Shown: piece by piece, positions 8,827 through 17,301 of the stretch
How the letters are laid out: each line of letters starts with the position of its first letter
Numbering within the stretch: the stretch's first letter is position 1
Assembly (NCBI GenBank): GCA_964200075.2
Contig: CAXNAA020000438.1
Coordinates: 1-21,309 of the forward strand
Source of the DNA: Sphacelaria rigidula
Taxonomy: Eukaryota; Phaeophyceae; Sphacelariales
Length of the DNA stretch: 21,309 nt
Direction: 5' to 3'
Notes under the pieces: generated by a model
The model's database searches: none
Told to the model about the DNA's origin: nothing
What the model saw: only the letters and a program-made list of their open reading frames with translations
Program-made: the position numbers and the translations under genes

Positions 8827-9888
8827 CGCGGTTCAAGGGTGAAGGCGACTACTTTCATGGTACAGCAAATGGGGTAGCTTGCATATTTTAGTGTATAGCC
8901 GTGCAGTTCGTGCACACGAAGCACACATGAGACGGCGTAACACCGACAGAAACAACTATCAGAACAACAATACAGTAGAGCGCCATATTCGTGTCTCATG
9001 ATCGATGATGGACGAATGTACGGTATCGTTGAGAACATGACAGCTGTGCTGTGCTGGTTTTGTTGTCTGCTGTGCGGGTTATTCCATCCTTGGAGTGACA
9101 CCATTTCACTACGCTTCGTCTCCTGTCATGAACAACGGTAATTCCGACGCGTATACGGTTACCGTGCTGATATAGGGGTATAAATTGAAGGTATAGCATA
9201 TGGCATGGTGGCGGCGTATACTGGTACCAGCGTCCTGATGGACGCTGCGTACTGCTTTGTTATACCGACTCAACCTGCTACTTTCAAAACAGGAGATCGA
9301 TTTGAAATCGTAACTTATGCGCGGGCCTACACTGTACTGCTGAGACGAAGCAACAAGACTATGCCGAACAGTACATGCAGAATCAAGCGACACTCACACG
9401 TTCACAACAGCGTAGTCCACGCCAGAAGAATAGCCAGTAGGTTGTTGATCTAACAGCCCTCGGCTCCCATAGCTTGCCTCGCTCTCGTTCGCGCTGAAAT
9501 TGTCGTCGTGTTTTTCGTGATGTTTTTGGTTTGAAATATTCAGACCCGCGACCAGATAACAGAAGTTCGTACATCCCGGAGCGAGAGTTGAAAACTAACG
9601 AAAAAAAAAAGCTGAACATGCCGAGAATATCACACCCTTTGCTTGCCCTTTGACTAGTAGAACAAAGTCATGGACAAGAACTTTAGGAGACCCACCAGCG
9701 AAACTTGGCAAAAACTAGACTTGGACTTACCAAATTAGAAAATGACAACTTTGTGTAGCATTTGATATCCTGTCTTCGTAAGCGAAAGCAGGAACAGCAC
9801 AGGGAAAGAGCGGGTGCGAGATAGAGAGAGACGAGGCGAGACGAGGCGAGACAAAGCAGAGAGGAAAACAGATATACAGATGCAGCGA
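8827..9888. other. Intergenic, no gene recognised
   Basis: Only short frames with unremarkable composition are seen on either strand. There is a ten-base A run near 9600-9610 and no clear splice-bounded exon. I assign nothing here. Confidence 0.5.
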
Positions 9889-9975
9889 AATATATAAAAA
9901 GGAAGAGCAACCCCAAAAGGTGCTACGAAAAGAATGTGGCGCCACCAGTTATTCATTGACGAGAGCCCCCGTTTG
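9889..9975 (+). promoter_or_regulatory. Possible TATA box with a 14-codon first exon
   Basis: TATATAAAAA at about 9889-9898 is followed 45 bases from its start by an ATG at 9934. That opens a 14-codon frame (MWRHQLFIDESPRL) ending at TTG|GTAAGT (9976), a consensus donor. The spacing would suit a short leader and first exon. No second exon could be placed with confidence, so this is only a candidate transcription unit. The AG-rich stretch just upstream (9825-9860) carries two direct copies of GACGAGGCGA. Confidence 0.25.
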
Positions 9976-11118
9976 GTAAGTAGCCAGCAGGGACACAGAT
10001 GCGGTTTTACTGCATCTGGAGAAGCCCATCTGTCGCGACGCGATTGCCAAGATGCGCAATCAGGGCGATTGGCCGAGCATATTCTTAGTGCACAACATAT
10101 AACCGGGACTTCTTCTTCGCTGTCGCACAACATGCATCGTCTTGGACGAGGGTGGCTTCTGTGTTGGCGGCATTGTACTACTGTCCTGTTACAGTACTGT
10201 TACAGTCAACTGCTATAATACTGTACTGGACTCGTAAAAACATAATACTTTCCGGCTGTGCGGGATGATCCTCATGTAAACATGAACATGCTACGATACA
10301 CCTTCAAGGGAAGCAGAGGCGATGCCCGTGAAGCGCGAACGGCCACCGTAGATAGCTGATGAGTCAATGGCTACCGCGGAGATAGTTAATTCTGCGTTTG
10401 CCGTCGTACGTTATTACTGCTATGGTGTGAGCGTGATGTGCAATCGATCCACTTCACTGGTGCGTCCACCAGTACCGTCCATGACAACCCCGGCTGTAGA
10501 TGGTATTTTGGCGTACTGTAGAGTTTACTTGAAAGACAACACAAACGGCCTGGTGGCTTCATTCCAGGAGGCGGTACCCATTCCGCGTTCACGATTCGCT
10601 TGGGACCTATGTATCGCAAACCACCCCTTATCACAGGCCCAAGTGGATATGAAGAAACGTCGTGTCTAAAACGATATTTATGAAAAGTTTGCATCCCCTT
10701 CACACTCTTCGTTCTTCCATGATTTCTTGTCTCCAGTTGCATTTTAGGCTAGTGAGAGGCCGTTTCCAAAATCTCGGAGCCTACAAGCGTGCACGAGCTG
10801 GGCCAGTCGAGAGGTCCTGTAGGCGGTTGACAGGTGATGCGCAGCTTAATTTGGGGAGTTAAACGCTGAAAATTGACGCGAGATTTTGATCAACACGTGA
10901 AACATTTTGGAGTTAACCCAAAAAAAAAACGGACGTTCGTGAAGCGATCTGAAATTTCAGCAGAAACAAGATAATGACATAACTCCATGAAAAAAACGGA
11001 AACTGGGGATTGCTTTTGTCAACAATTTTTCACTTGCGCGTAGAAGATCCTTGTAAAATTTGAACTCAAAACTCTTAGAATTGGACTGCGCGTGCAACGT
11101 TTTGTGTGACACTGCTGC
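9976..11118. other. Intergenic, no gene recognised
   Basis: Open frames on both strands around 10370-10740 overlap each other and neither is convincing. A perfect 10-bp palindrome ACAGTACTGT lies at 10191-10200. Short A runs occur near 10920 and 10990. Nothing else can be supported. Confidence 0.5.
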
Positions 11119-11177
11119 GCCCCGGTGGTCCGACTGATACAGAAGACTCCAGTTGCAGAGGGCACGAGTTCGCATCC
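11119..11177 (+). mobile_element. tRNA-like SINE head (copy type 1)
   Basis: The segment starts GCCCCGG and is followed by a box-A-like TGGTCCGACTGATA (from 11126). An AGTTCGCATCC box-B-like motif at 11167-11177 lies 41 bases from box-A start to box-B start. A tRNA would have acceptor bases 1-7 exactly where GCCCCGG lies. The T-arm and acceptor stems do not pair properly, so this is not a working tRNA gene. A tRNA-derived SINE promoter or a decayed tRNA is the best reading. The tail is unclear. Confidence 0.45.
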
Positions 11178-11185
11178 TGACATGA

Positions 11186-11515
11186 AGCTTTTTGTTGCAC
11201 AATCGAGTTGTTGAGATGTTTTTATGTACCGAATATTCTTCTTTCAGTTCAAAAAAATGATTTCGGTAGTTTCGCAGGAGCTTCCGCCCCCCAAATGCGC
11301 GAAACTGGTCTTTCTCGCCCCAGTGTGGGGTGGGCATTTCTCCAAAGCCTGTCTAGAACAATTTTCCGCTTCCCTGGAGGCCCCGGTGCCGAATATCACC
11401 ATCAGCATTTTTTTCACCAATTGTGAAGAAAACGATATTCATCGGGGATTGCATAGAAAAAAAGCATTGCAGCCCAGTCCTAGTTGAATACTTGTGCCTG
11501 TGCTCGTTTCATGTG
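11186..11515. other. Flank of the tRNA-like head; no gene recognised
   Basis: There are overlapping open frames on both strands around 11208-11487, none convincing. TTTTTTT and AAAAAA tracts occur. It may be the body of the SINE-like element or unrelated sequence. Confidence 0.35.
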
Positions 11516-12439
11516 TCAATCGGCTCGGAGGTCCTGTCCCATGATGGGGCTGCTGACGAGCTTGAGGCCATCTCGCAGCATTTCCGGTGCACTCTTGACT
11601 ATGCGTGTCGAAGTTGTTATACGCAATGCCGCTGCAGAATACTCAGAACACGATGTCCCGCCAAGAAGTGAGACGCATCCGGTACTCAATGCAGTACAAT
11701 AACACCATCGCCAAAACTGCGCCAATCGAGAGGCGTCGGAGCTGTGCACAGCGATATGCTTACATCGGGCTGATTCAGGGAACTGAAAAGGTTATTGTGC
11801 CCACGTGATCTACGTTTCACGACCGGCCCAGTTCGTACAATAAGCGGGTCGGTGAAGTAGACTAGGCTCCTTCCGACAAGCTGATGCATAGTGTCCAAGA
11901 CATTTGCTGGTGATATTTTCTGTTATGGTTTTCAAAATGGTATCAGATGTCCCAAAAGTCAAAGATTCACTCCAACTCTCAGGAATGCTCTGGGTTCTGG
12001 TTTTCGTCTTTGGTTGTCACGCACCCTAATCATCGAACTCTGCGTCAAAGGAAAGCTCTGTTCAAGGGCTTCCCAGCCTATACATCTGCACCTGTCACTG
12101 TTTGAATTAAGGGCGCCAAAACACGCAGAACATATCTCGTGTGAATATAAAATCAGTTTTTTTCGCGGTTTTCTCGGCATCAACAACAATGTCGCACATC
12201 TTATCGATGTAGGCGCAAAGCCTCTTAGGACTTTCAACCAATACTTGGCTCGTGGTGTGAATCGCGGGGCTACACGGTCTAAGAAACCAGAGAAGATCGG
12301 TACCACTTTGCTGGTATGAATTCACAAAACGCATATAGCGGTCAGTCTCCATCTCGATTTCACAACACATTATGGTCAGTGCTATACTACACAGAATGCA
12401 GGAGCTCAGCTTTGCGTGCCACATTATGCAGTCATGCAT
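11516..12439 (-). pseudogene. Protein-like relic in three minus-strand pieces, unrecognised
   Basis: Three minus-strand stretches read like protein. At 12439-12107 the frame includes TDRYMRFVNSYQQSGTDLLW and AYIDKMCDIVVDAEKTAKK. At about 12021-11812 it includes SIPESWSESLTFGTSDTILK and KCLGHYASACRKEPSLLHR, open for over 60 codons before TAG. At 11749-11516 it includes ALRITTSTRIVKSAP and LRDGLKLVSSPIMGQD. They are in order on one strand but separated by stops and frame changes, so they could be a decayed gene or exons with introns I could not define. GHYASAC resembles half of a CCHC zinc knuckle (H-x4-C), which would suit a retroelement Gag, but the first two cysteines are not properly spaced. 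Confidence 0.35.
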
Positions 12440-12579
12440 CTTTTGCTAGCCGCTGTGCTGAGCATGCTGCTCAAACAACGTGCGCTGCAAGTAGTTAGAC
12501 CGTATGTTGATCACGCTGAGAGAGCTCAAAAGCGGAGTGCGTCGCTTCATTTGGACAACGCGGATAGGACGACAGCGCA

Positions 12580-12864
12580 ATGGTGGCGATGTATGTGATT
12601 TTGATGGTGGCGGCGATAGCTTCCGTTGTAAAGTGCTACTCTTGCAATCTTGTGCCAGCAAGTACACACACTAACTTGCTTTGCTTCAGGTACGGTGGAT
12701 CGGAGTGTATTTTTCGGCGTGGGTGCCGTGGGCTTCCTATGTCTGTGCGACAACATGCCAGTTTTGGCTATGCATGTACGTGCTGGTGTACAGCGCAGAA
12801 TGTCTCGATTCAACGAAAAAATAGGATGGTGATGCTTGATCCGACTCGGGAGTTTGCAAGTTGA
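12580..12864 (+). other. Possible small secreted Cys-rich ORF
   Basis: The ATG at 12580 opens a 94-codon frame whose first 20 or so residues (MVAMYVILMVAAIASVVKC) look like a signal peptide. At least eight cysteines follow (CYSC near the start, CTCWC near the end). A pyrimidine-rich AG (CTTGCTTTGCTTCAG) lies inside it, so it may be cut by an intron. There is no recognised family. It lies directly against the inverted-repeat region at 12841 and may be chance. Confidence 0.2.
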
Positions 12865-12883
12865 ATTTAGTTACATCCAACTC
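12841..12883 (+). repeat. Left arm of an inverted repeat
   Basis: The arm contains GAGTTTG then ATTTAGTTACATCCAACTC. Its reverse complement recurs at about 13055-13080 and, less well, at 13085-13110, with an eight-base insertion on this side. The two arms enclose about 170 bases that include one of the 122-bp direct repeats. Confidence 0.6.
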
Positions 12884-12902
12884 CATTCAACAGTACCTGT
12901 CA

Positions 12903-13024
12903 GCGTTCGTCCCATGAACCTGGTATGGACACCACAATACCCGGAATACGCTAAATCCGTCCCTAGTCATCGTCCAAGACATCGCACGGTGCAGACGGCT
13001 CCGTGGCGGACGAGAAACGTGCTT
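12903..13024 (+). repeat. 122-bp direct repeat, copy 1
   Basis: Runs from GCGTTCGTCCC to AAACGTGCTT. It aligns with 13370-13492 along its length; the best part is TCCCTAG ... ATCGC ... GGTGCA ... ACGGCTCCGT ... GCGGACGAG. The two copies start 467 bases apart and enclose the second copy of the dispersed 3'-end repeat. Confidence 0.75.
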
Positions 13025-13054
13025 GCTACAAGAAGTGCCAAGAAATATCGCACC

Positions 13055-13110
13055 CGAGTTGGATTCAACTAAATCAAACTCGCGGCTTGGATGCAACTAA
13101 ATCCGACTCG
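13055..13110 (+). repeat. Right arm(s) of an inverted repeat, tandemly doubled
   Basis: Two near-copies of the unit GAGTTGGATTCAACTAAATC stand in tandem (the second reads CTTGGATGCAACTAAATC), each followed by ACTCGC. Both are inverted relative to 12841-12883. Together they can form a stem with the left arm. Confidence 0.6.
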
Positions 13111-13127
13111 CCATTTTCCTTCTTTTG

Positions 13128-13350
13128 TTTAGATCGGCCATTTCTTCCTGTGCTTTGCTCTTGTTGACTCTTTTTTTTTCACGTTTTAGTCTACTATGTC
13201 GTTCTGTTCGACTTTTTTCTGTTCTTTTTTTTTCTTCAGCGAGTGTTTCATTTTTGTGTATCTTGGGTACGTCTATCATGTGACCACGGCTGGATCATGA
13301 CCCCTGGAGGGTCAATTCAAGTGCGACAATAAAGAAACCAAACAATCAAA
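13128..13350 (+). mobile_element. Dispersed ~220-bp repeat, copy 2 (retroelement 3'-end-like)
   Basis: Second copy of the block at 3594-3814, same orientation. It shares TTTAGATCGGC at the start, GTCTACTATGT and CTTCAGCGAGTG in the middle, and CATGTGACCACGGCTGGATC and ATGACCCCTGG near the end. Its end reads GTGCGACAATAAAGAAACC, with an AATAAA polyadenylation-like hexamer and no CAAT array. The sequences left of the two copies do not match, so both are 5'-truncated at or near the same point, or this is the full length of a short element. Confidence 0.8.
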
Positions 13351-13369
13351 TAATTTCACTGTTTTCTTG

Positions 13370-13492
13370 GCGTTTGTCCCGTGAGCTTCGTAGGGACACA
13401 ACAACAGCCGGGATACACTCACACAGTCCCTAGCTATCGTTCAAGCCATCGCAAGGTGCAAACGGCTCCGTAGCGGACGAGGAAACGTGCTT
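13370..13492 (+). repeat. 122-bp direct repeat, copy 2
   Basis: Counterpart of 12903-13024, from GCGTTTGTCCC to AAACGTGCTT, with about one mismatch per five to ten bases. Sequence on either side does not continue the match. Confidence 0.75.
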
Positions 13493-14810
13493 CAGCTGTC
13501 TCCATGTCGTTGCATAGCGCCAGTTTGTGCCCGCAAATACTTTAAATTTCAAACTTTCAAGTTTTGGATGACGTGGACCTCACGACAGCAGCAGCGTCTC
13601 GCCGGAATGCAACTATTTCGTTACGGTTACGGCTTACGGTGAGAGCTAGGTGCAGGTTACGGGAGCACTTGATACGTGTGCCTGCTTTTGATAGCGGCAG
13701 CGTTGCAGGCAATGAGAAGTACAACACCTACACAATCAGGCGGTCGCTGATTATGCTACCCGCAGCTTTTTGTCGATTTACGCAGCTTACAGGCAGCTTG
13801 ATCGTGTGCGTATAGCGTTCATCAGACTGCAAATGCACACGTTGCTGACTTGATTCGCGTTGTACTGCATAAACGTCATAAACCTGGCTATGCCCTGGGA
13901 CTCGCTTTACCAGCCTGATACCAACTGTTTGTACATGACCCACTGTCTGTATAACCTGGGGACGTTGGGCAATAAGTGCGGATGACGCATACCAGTGACC
14001 ACCTTACCAGTCCTCCCCTTCTCCGTGGCAAGGTCGGTGTCGTCGACGCACAGACTGTGTGACGATTTCCAACCTCTTTGGGAGCTGCGAAATGAAAGAC
14101 TATTTCCCTACCTCTCGTCCACAACTCCAGGGCACCGCGGTGGAGCTCCCGTGCCATAGTTGAGCAACGCATAAAGTTCAAAGTTTGCTGTACAACTTGC
14201 GGTATATATTTTCCGTAGCACCGACGCAGGTGGCTATGTTCGTGGGGTCAGTCAGCGGGATGGCAGTGATGGTGAGAACATGATGAGTCACGTTCATTTG
14301 GATATAGGTATGCTGAACCCAAGGAAGGGACTGCGTAATGCGCATCGTTCTTCTTTACTGCACTACAATCTATGTTTCCTGTGTTCGTACGAGCTCTCCG
14401 TGCCGGGCAGGGGGGTCGTGGTCCTCGGGCGCTAAATCGGACGTGAATGTAAATCTTTCTTTGACTAGAGTATGCCAAGTGTAGCAATATATATCCATGG
14501 TTGAGCACGCTGGTCGGACTTCTGGGGGTCATCGTGTGTCTGTTGCGAAGACTCACAGCGGCGCGCCCATATGTAGGCTACCGCCTGTGAAACCTTAGTG
14601 CATGTCATACCACACACGGTGGTGGCGCGATCACGGCTAATAGTGGTCTTCACTCACCCAACATAAAGTAGATGTACTGTATGCACCCTACTGTGGTCAG
14701 TTCTGTACTCGCTACAAGGCGGATATACATGCGTGGGTGGTAACGGCCCTGTGGGCCCAGACCCTCCTGTTTCTGTGTAGGCGTTGGGTTTTTCGTCATG
14801 GCAGCTACTC
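13493..14810. other. Intergenic, no gene recognised
   Basis: Short frames on both strands only, none with splice-bounded or domain-like character. The right end abuts the hAT-like element, whose presumed target duplication starts at 14803. Confidence 0.5.
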
Positions 14811-15508
14811 CAAGGGTGTGTTAGGTAGGGTATTTACCACATTTATTTTTTATCGTACTCCAAGACCACCCCTTATGTGACAAGAAAAATCTTGATCAAA
14901 ACTGTTTTTTCGGCCCTTCTCCGTCGCTTTACGCTCCAAAGGACCAAAGGAGGGCTGGGCGGATGGATATTGACGCCTTTGAATGACTTGTTCTACTCAT
15001 TGAGACCGTTCGAGGGTACCGTTGCGCTTTCGGGTGGTTGCAGTTTTCTTTTTGACCAACTTTGCATTTTCAATAACAAAAGGCCAAGTTAAAAAAACGG
15101 AGGGTAAATTGCCATTTTTGTATAACTTGACTTTTTTTAATTGAAAATGCTAGTTCAGAAAAAAAAAACGGCAACCAAAAAGCGGAAAGGTTCCCTGGAA
15201 CGAGTAGAGCGAGCCATTGTAAGGTGTCAACGGCCGCCTAGCCCTTTTGTCGAGCGCAAAACGACGGAGAAGGGCCTTAAGGGCACATTTCAACAAGGTT
15301 TTGGTTTACACACAAGAAGCGCCATAAGTCCCCAAAACTTGGGTCGAGTATCGAGATCGTCCTCAACAATAACCGGATACTGTCTCGAGCATTGCGATCG
15401 TACCTAACTGTACACAATATTTGGGTAGAGTTTTTAGATTGGACCATCGCACCACAAGAGTTGTGCGAGTAAAATACCCGGGTATTTACCCTACTCAACA
15501 CACCCTTG
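14811..15508. mobile_element. 698-bp foldback element with hAT-like terminal inverted repeats (non-autonomous, MITE-like)
   Basis: The left end CAAGGGTGTGTT (14811-14822) is matched in inverted orientation by AACACACCCTTG at 15497-15508. The match extends for about 29 bases with a few mismatches (AGGGTATTTACC against GGTAAATACCCT). The flanking 8-mers AGCTACTC (14803-14810) and ATCTATTC (15509-15516) agree at six of eight positions, which fits an aged 8-bp target duplication as in hAT elements. Inside, long arms pair with each other: GGCCCTTCTCCGTCG near 14915 against CGACGGAGAAGGGCC near 15265, CGTTCGAGGG against CCCTGGAACG, and GCATTTTCAAT near 15065 against ATTGAAAATGC near 15140. The whole copy can therefore fold into one imperfect hairpin of more than 200 bp with an apical loop around 15080-15135. 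No transposase frame is present. Confidence 0.75.
15472..15487. repeat. 16-bp perfect palindrome next to the right TIR
   Basis: AAATACCCGGGTATTT is a perfect dyad overlapping the inner part of the right terminal inverted repeat. The left end has only one half (GGGTATTTACC), so it is a local asymmetry between the two ends. Confidence 0.9.
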
Positions 15509-15516
15509 ATCTATTC

Positions 15517-15954
15517 AGAATCCACAAAATAGTCATGCCAACACAAGACCACCTGCACCACCTGGTGCTATAAGGGCTAAGGACGGCCCTTACTCGAGTA
15601 AAAAATCGCATAGCTAAACTCTGAGCGGGTTGCGCATTATTTTTTCGTGACTCGGCAGGCATGCTGATCTGAACCCCGCGGCGGAGGCCCACGTGCCGTT
15701 GCTGAGAACAACCGCGCACTACAGCGAACTTTAGGCCACGAGGACGGAGAAGTCGCTACTACTTGTCCAGGCTACGAGGCAAGGGGTTCGTTCACTACCA
15801 CCTTCAAAGACTAGGGCGACCTGCAGCAGGGCCGTGGCCGGCGTGATGGCCATGGCCACTTCAGCTGTGCCCCCCCCACCTTTTCCCGGCCAGGATGTGA
15901 AACGTCTTCGAGACAGCACGATTTTGCGCGGTAAGGTCGTCGTCTATGTTCACG
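15517..15954. other. Intergenic, no gene recognised
   Basis: A 62-codon minus-strand frame at 15731-15919 has an Ala/Val/Ser-rich composition, including AMAITPATALLQVALVF, but has no start or splice context that I trust. Nothing else is supported. Confidence 0.4.
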
Positions 15955-16311
15955 TCACCGCGGTGCATGGGTATGTAGGACGATTGACTTTGAGTACTTG
16001 GTTGGTGTTTCGAAGACGATCATGATTACTTTCCACCGTTGAAAATGTGCCCCGGTGGTATTTGGTATAGTTGTCGAGCTCGTTGGAGGGGTAGTGGAGA
16101 AGCCGATGTCTCCTTGAATCAACTGTATCGACGCACCGGCGATGATTCGTTCCTGGAATTTTGTTGCAAATAGAGTCGGTAGTCCTGATGTGATTGGCTG
16201 CCCAGAGAGCGTCCAGCGCTGCTGTCCAAGGGGCATGACGGGAATTTGAACAGCATTATTGCCCTTAGTCAAACTTACCGTACCCCCAATAAAAAGTTTG
16301 CACCTGGACAT
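15955..16311 (-). CDS. Unrecognised 118-aa ORF, possibly an exon or captured fragment
   Basis: The minus-strand frame from ATG at 16311 to a TAG just inside 15955 encodes a balanced, beta-rich protein. Segments include KLFIGGTVSLTKGNNAVQIP, TLSGQPITSGLPTLFATKF and ASIQLIQGDIGFSTTPP, then a Thr/Ser-rich link and WKVIMIVFETP. A strong donor-like ACG|GTAAGT occurs 11 codons after the ATG, and a near copy (ACG|GTAAGA) lies 45 bases upstream, so the first part may be spliced. The composition differs from the Ser/Gly-rich exons of the neighbouring genes. I do not recognise the family. Confidence 0.35.
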   Translation of the reverse strand: MSRCKLFIGGTVSLTKGNNAVQIPVMPLGQQRWTLSGQPITSGLPTLFATKFQERIIAGASIQLIQGDIGFSTTPPTSSTTIPNTTGAHFQRWKVIMIVFETPTKYSKSIVLHTHAPR

Positions 16312-16640
16312 TCCCAGTCTTACCGTACCTCAGTTTTTTCCGTACAGTAATCCCATGACTACTACCAAATCCAACCCCAGTTTTGCGCTTTTTAACATCA
16401 CGATCTTGTCTACGCTTCTGCACGCGTCATATCACAACAGTTGATGACGGAGCAGCGGCAGCGTTGGTTCTGATCCCCTATGGTCAGGGAGGACCCCACT
16501 TGACATGCTGGGTGTTTCTGAAACACCTGCCACCGGGTATTGGGTTCGCGGGGAGTGATGACAACACAGTTGAGGTATATGAATGCCGCTGTATCCTGAT
16601 GGATCATGTCTATGTTTTTAGACTATGTATAACGCCGGTC
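16312..16640. other. Intergenic, no gene recognised
   Basis: Plus-strand frames here are open by chance as far as I can tell. CTTACCGTACC occurs twice (about 16274-16284 and 16319-16329), giving the two donor-like sites on the minus strand noted for the neighbouring ORF. Confidence 0.4.
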
Positions 16641-16702
16641 GCCCCGGTGGCTCAGCTAGTAACCTTGGAACCCTCAGACGGTTGGGTCGTGGGTTCAAAT
16701 CT
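16641..16702 (+). mobile_element. tRNA-like SINE head (copy type 2)
   Basis: Starts GCCCCGG, then box A TGGCTCAGCTAG at 16648-16659 (11 of 12 to the Pol III consensus) and box B GGTTCAAATCT at 16692-16702 (9 of 11). The two boxes start 44 bases apart, exactly as in a tRNA. The D-arm does not pair, the T-arm has one failed pair, and the acceptor ends do not match well, so it should not be an active tRNA gene. The first ten bases are the same as in the head at 11119. The SINE body may extend to about 16830 (an AATAAAGG is near 16826). Confidence 0.6.
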
Positions 16703-16861
16703 CGGAGCGATCTGGGATTTTTCTCACACAATGCCCAACAGTGAAGAGCGGTTATGCCGTAGGTATACAAATTCTACTCAATGGTCGTCGAGGGAAAGGG
16801 ACTGCTGAACCCCTCTCGCGATAGAAAATAAAGGCAAGCACCGCAGAAGGAAGGTGGAGAA

Positions 16862-17170
16862 CTAAAACAAAGTAAAAATGGAAACACTCCTGTGTTCGCC
16901 TTCGTCCTGTATGACCCCGGCTGGTGCGCCCACATACACTGTAAGGTGTAAACCGGCGTCCATAATAGATGGAACGACAACCCACACAACATACACGTAT
17001 AGATCGCCGGTGGTGGCATCCGGCGGTGAGTGGTTCATGACGTTGAAGTCTCTCACCAGTTGTTTGACGTATTTCGCAATGAGCAGGTATGGTGTTGAAT
17101 ATTCCGCACTCGGGTTGCAGCCGTTGTCGACAATGATTGCTTTTGTTACACGTAAGCATGAAGCATTCAC
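16862..17170 (-). other. Protein-like open stretch, unrecognised
   Basis: This 102-codon minus-strand frame from ATG at 17170 includes VTKAIIVDNGCNPSAEYSTP, LLIAKYVKQLVRDFNVMNHS and GDLYVYVVWVVVPSIMDAG, with alternating hydrophobic strands near the end. Plus-strand and other minus-strand frames over the same bases are also open, which weakens the case. It lies on the same strand as, and just upstream of, the 15955-16311 ORF with the SINE head between, so both may be remains of one gene. Confidence 0.25.
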
Positions 17171-17301
17171 TGTTCCTACACTTAGTACTACCGTCGTTAC
17201 CTGCCGATGGAAACAGGCCTAATGTAGATGCAAAATCCGAAGCACGTGCTATGGTCATGATCCAATGGTACCCTCTTCGTGAAAATTGCAAACCGGGATA
17301 G

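Noticed and set aside
16047-16060. A third GCCCCGGTGG tRNA-like start
   Set aside because: No box B follows at the right distance, and the sequence lies inside the 15955-16311 frame.
16641-16712. Functional tRNA gene
   Set aside because: Although box spacing is right, the D-arm does not pair, the T-arm has a failed pair and the acceptor ends do not match.
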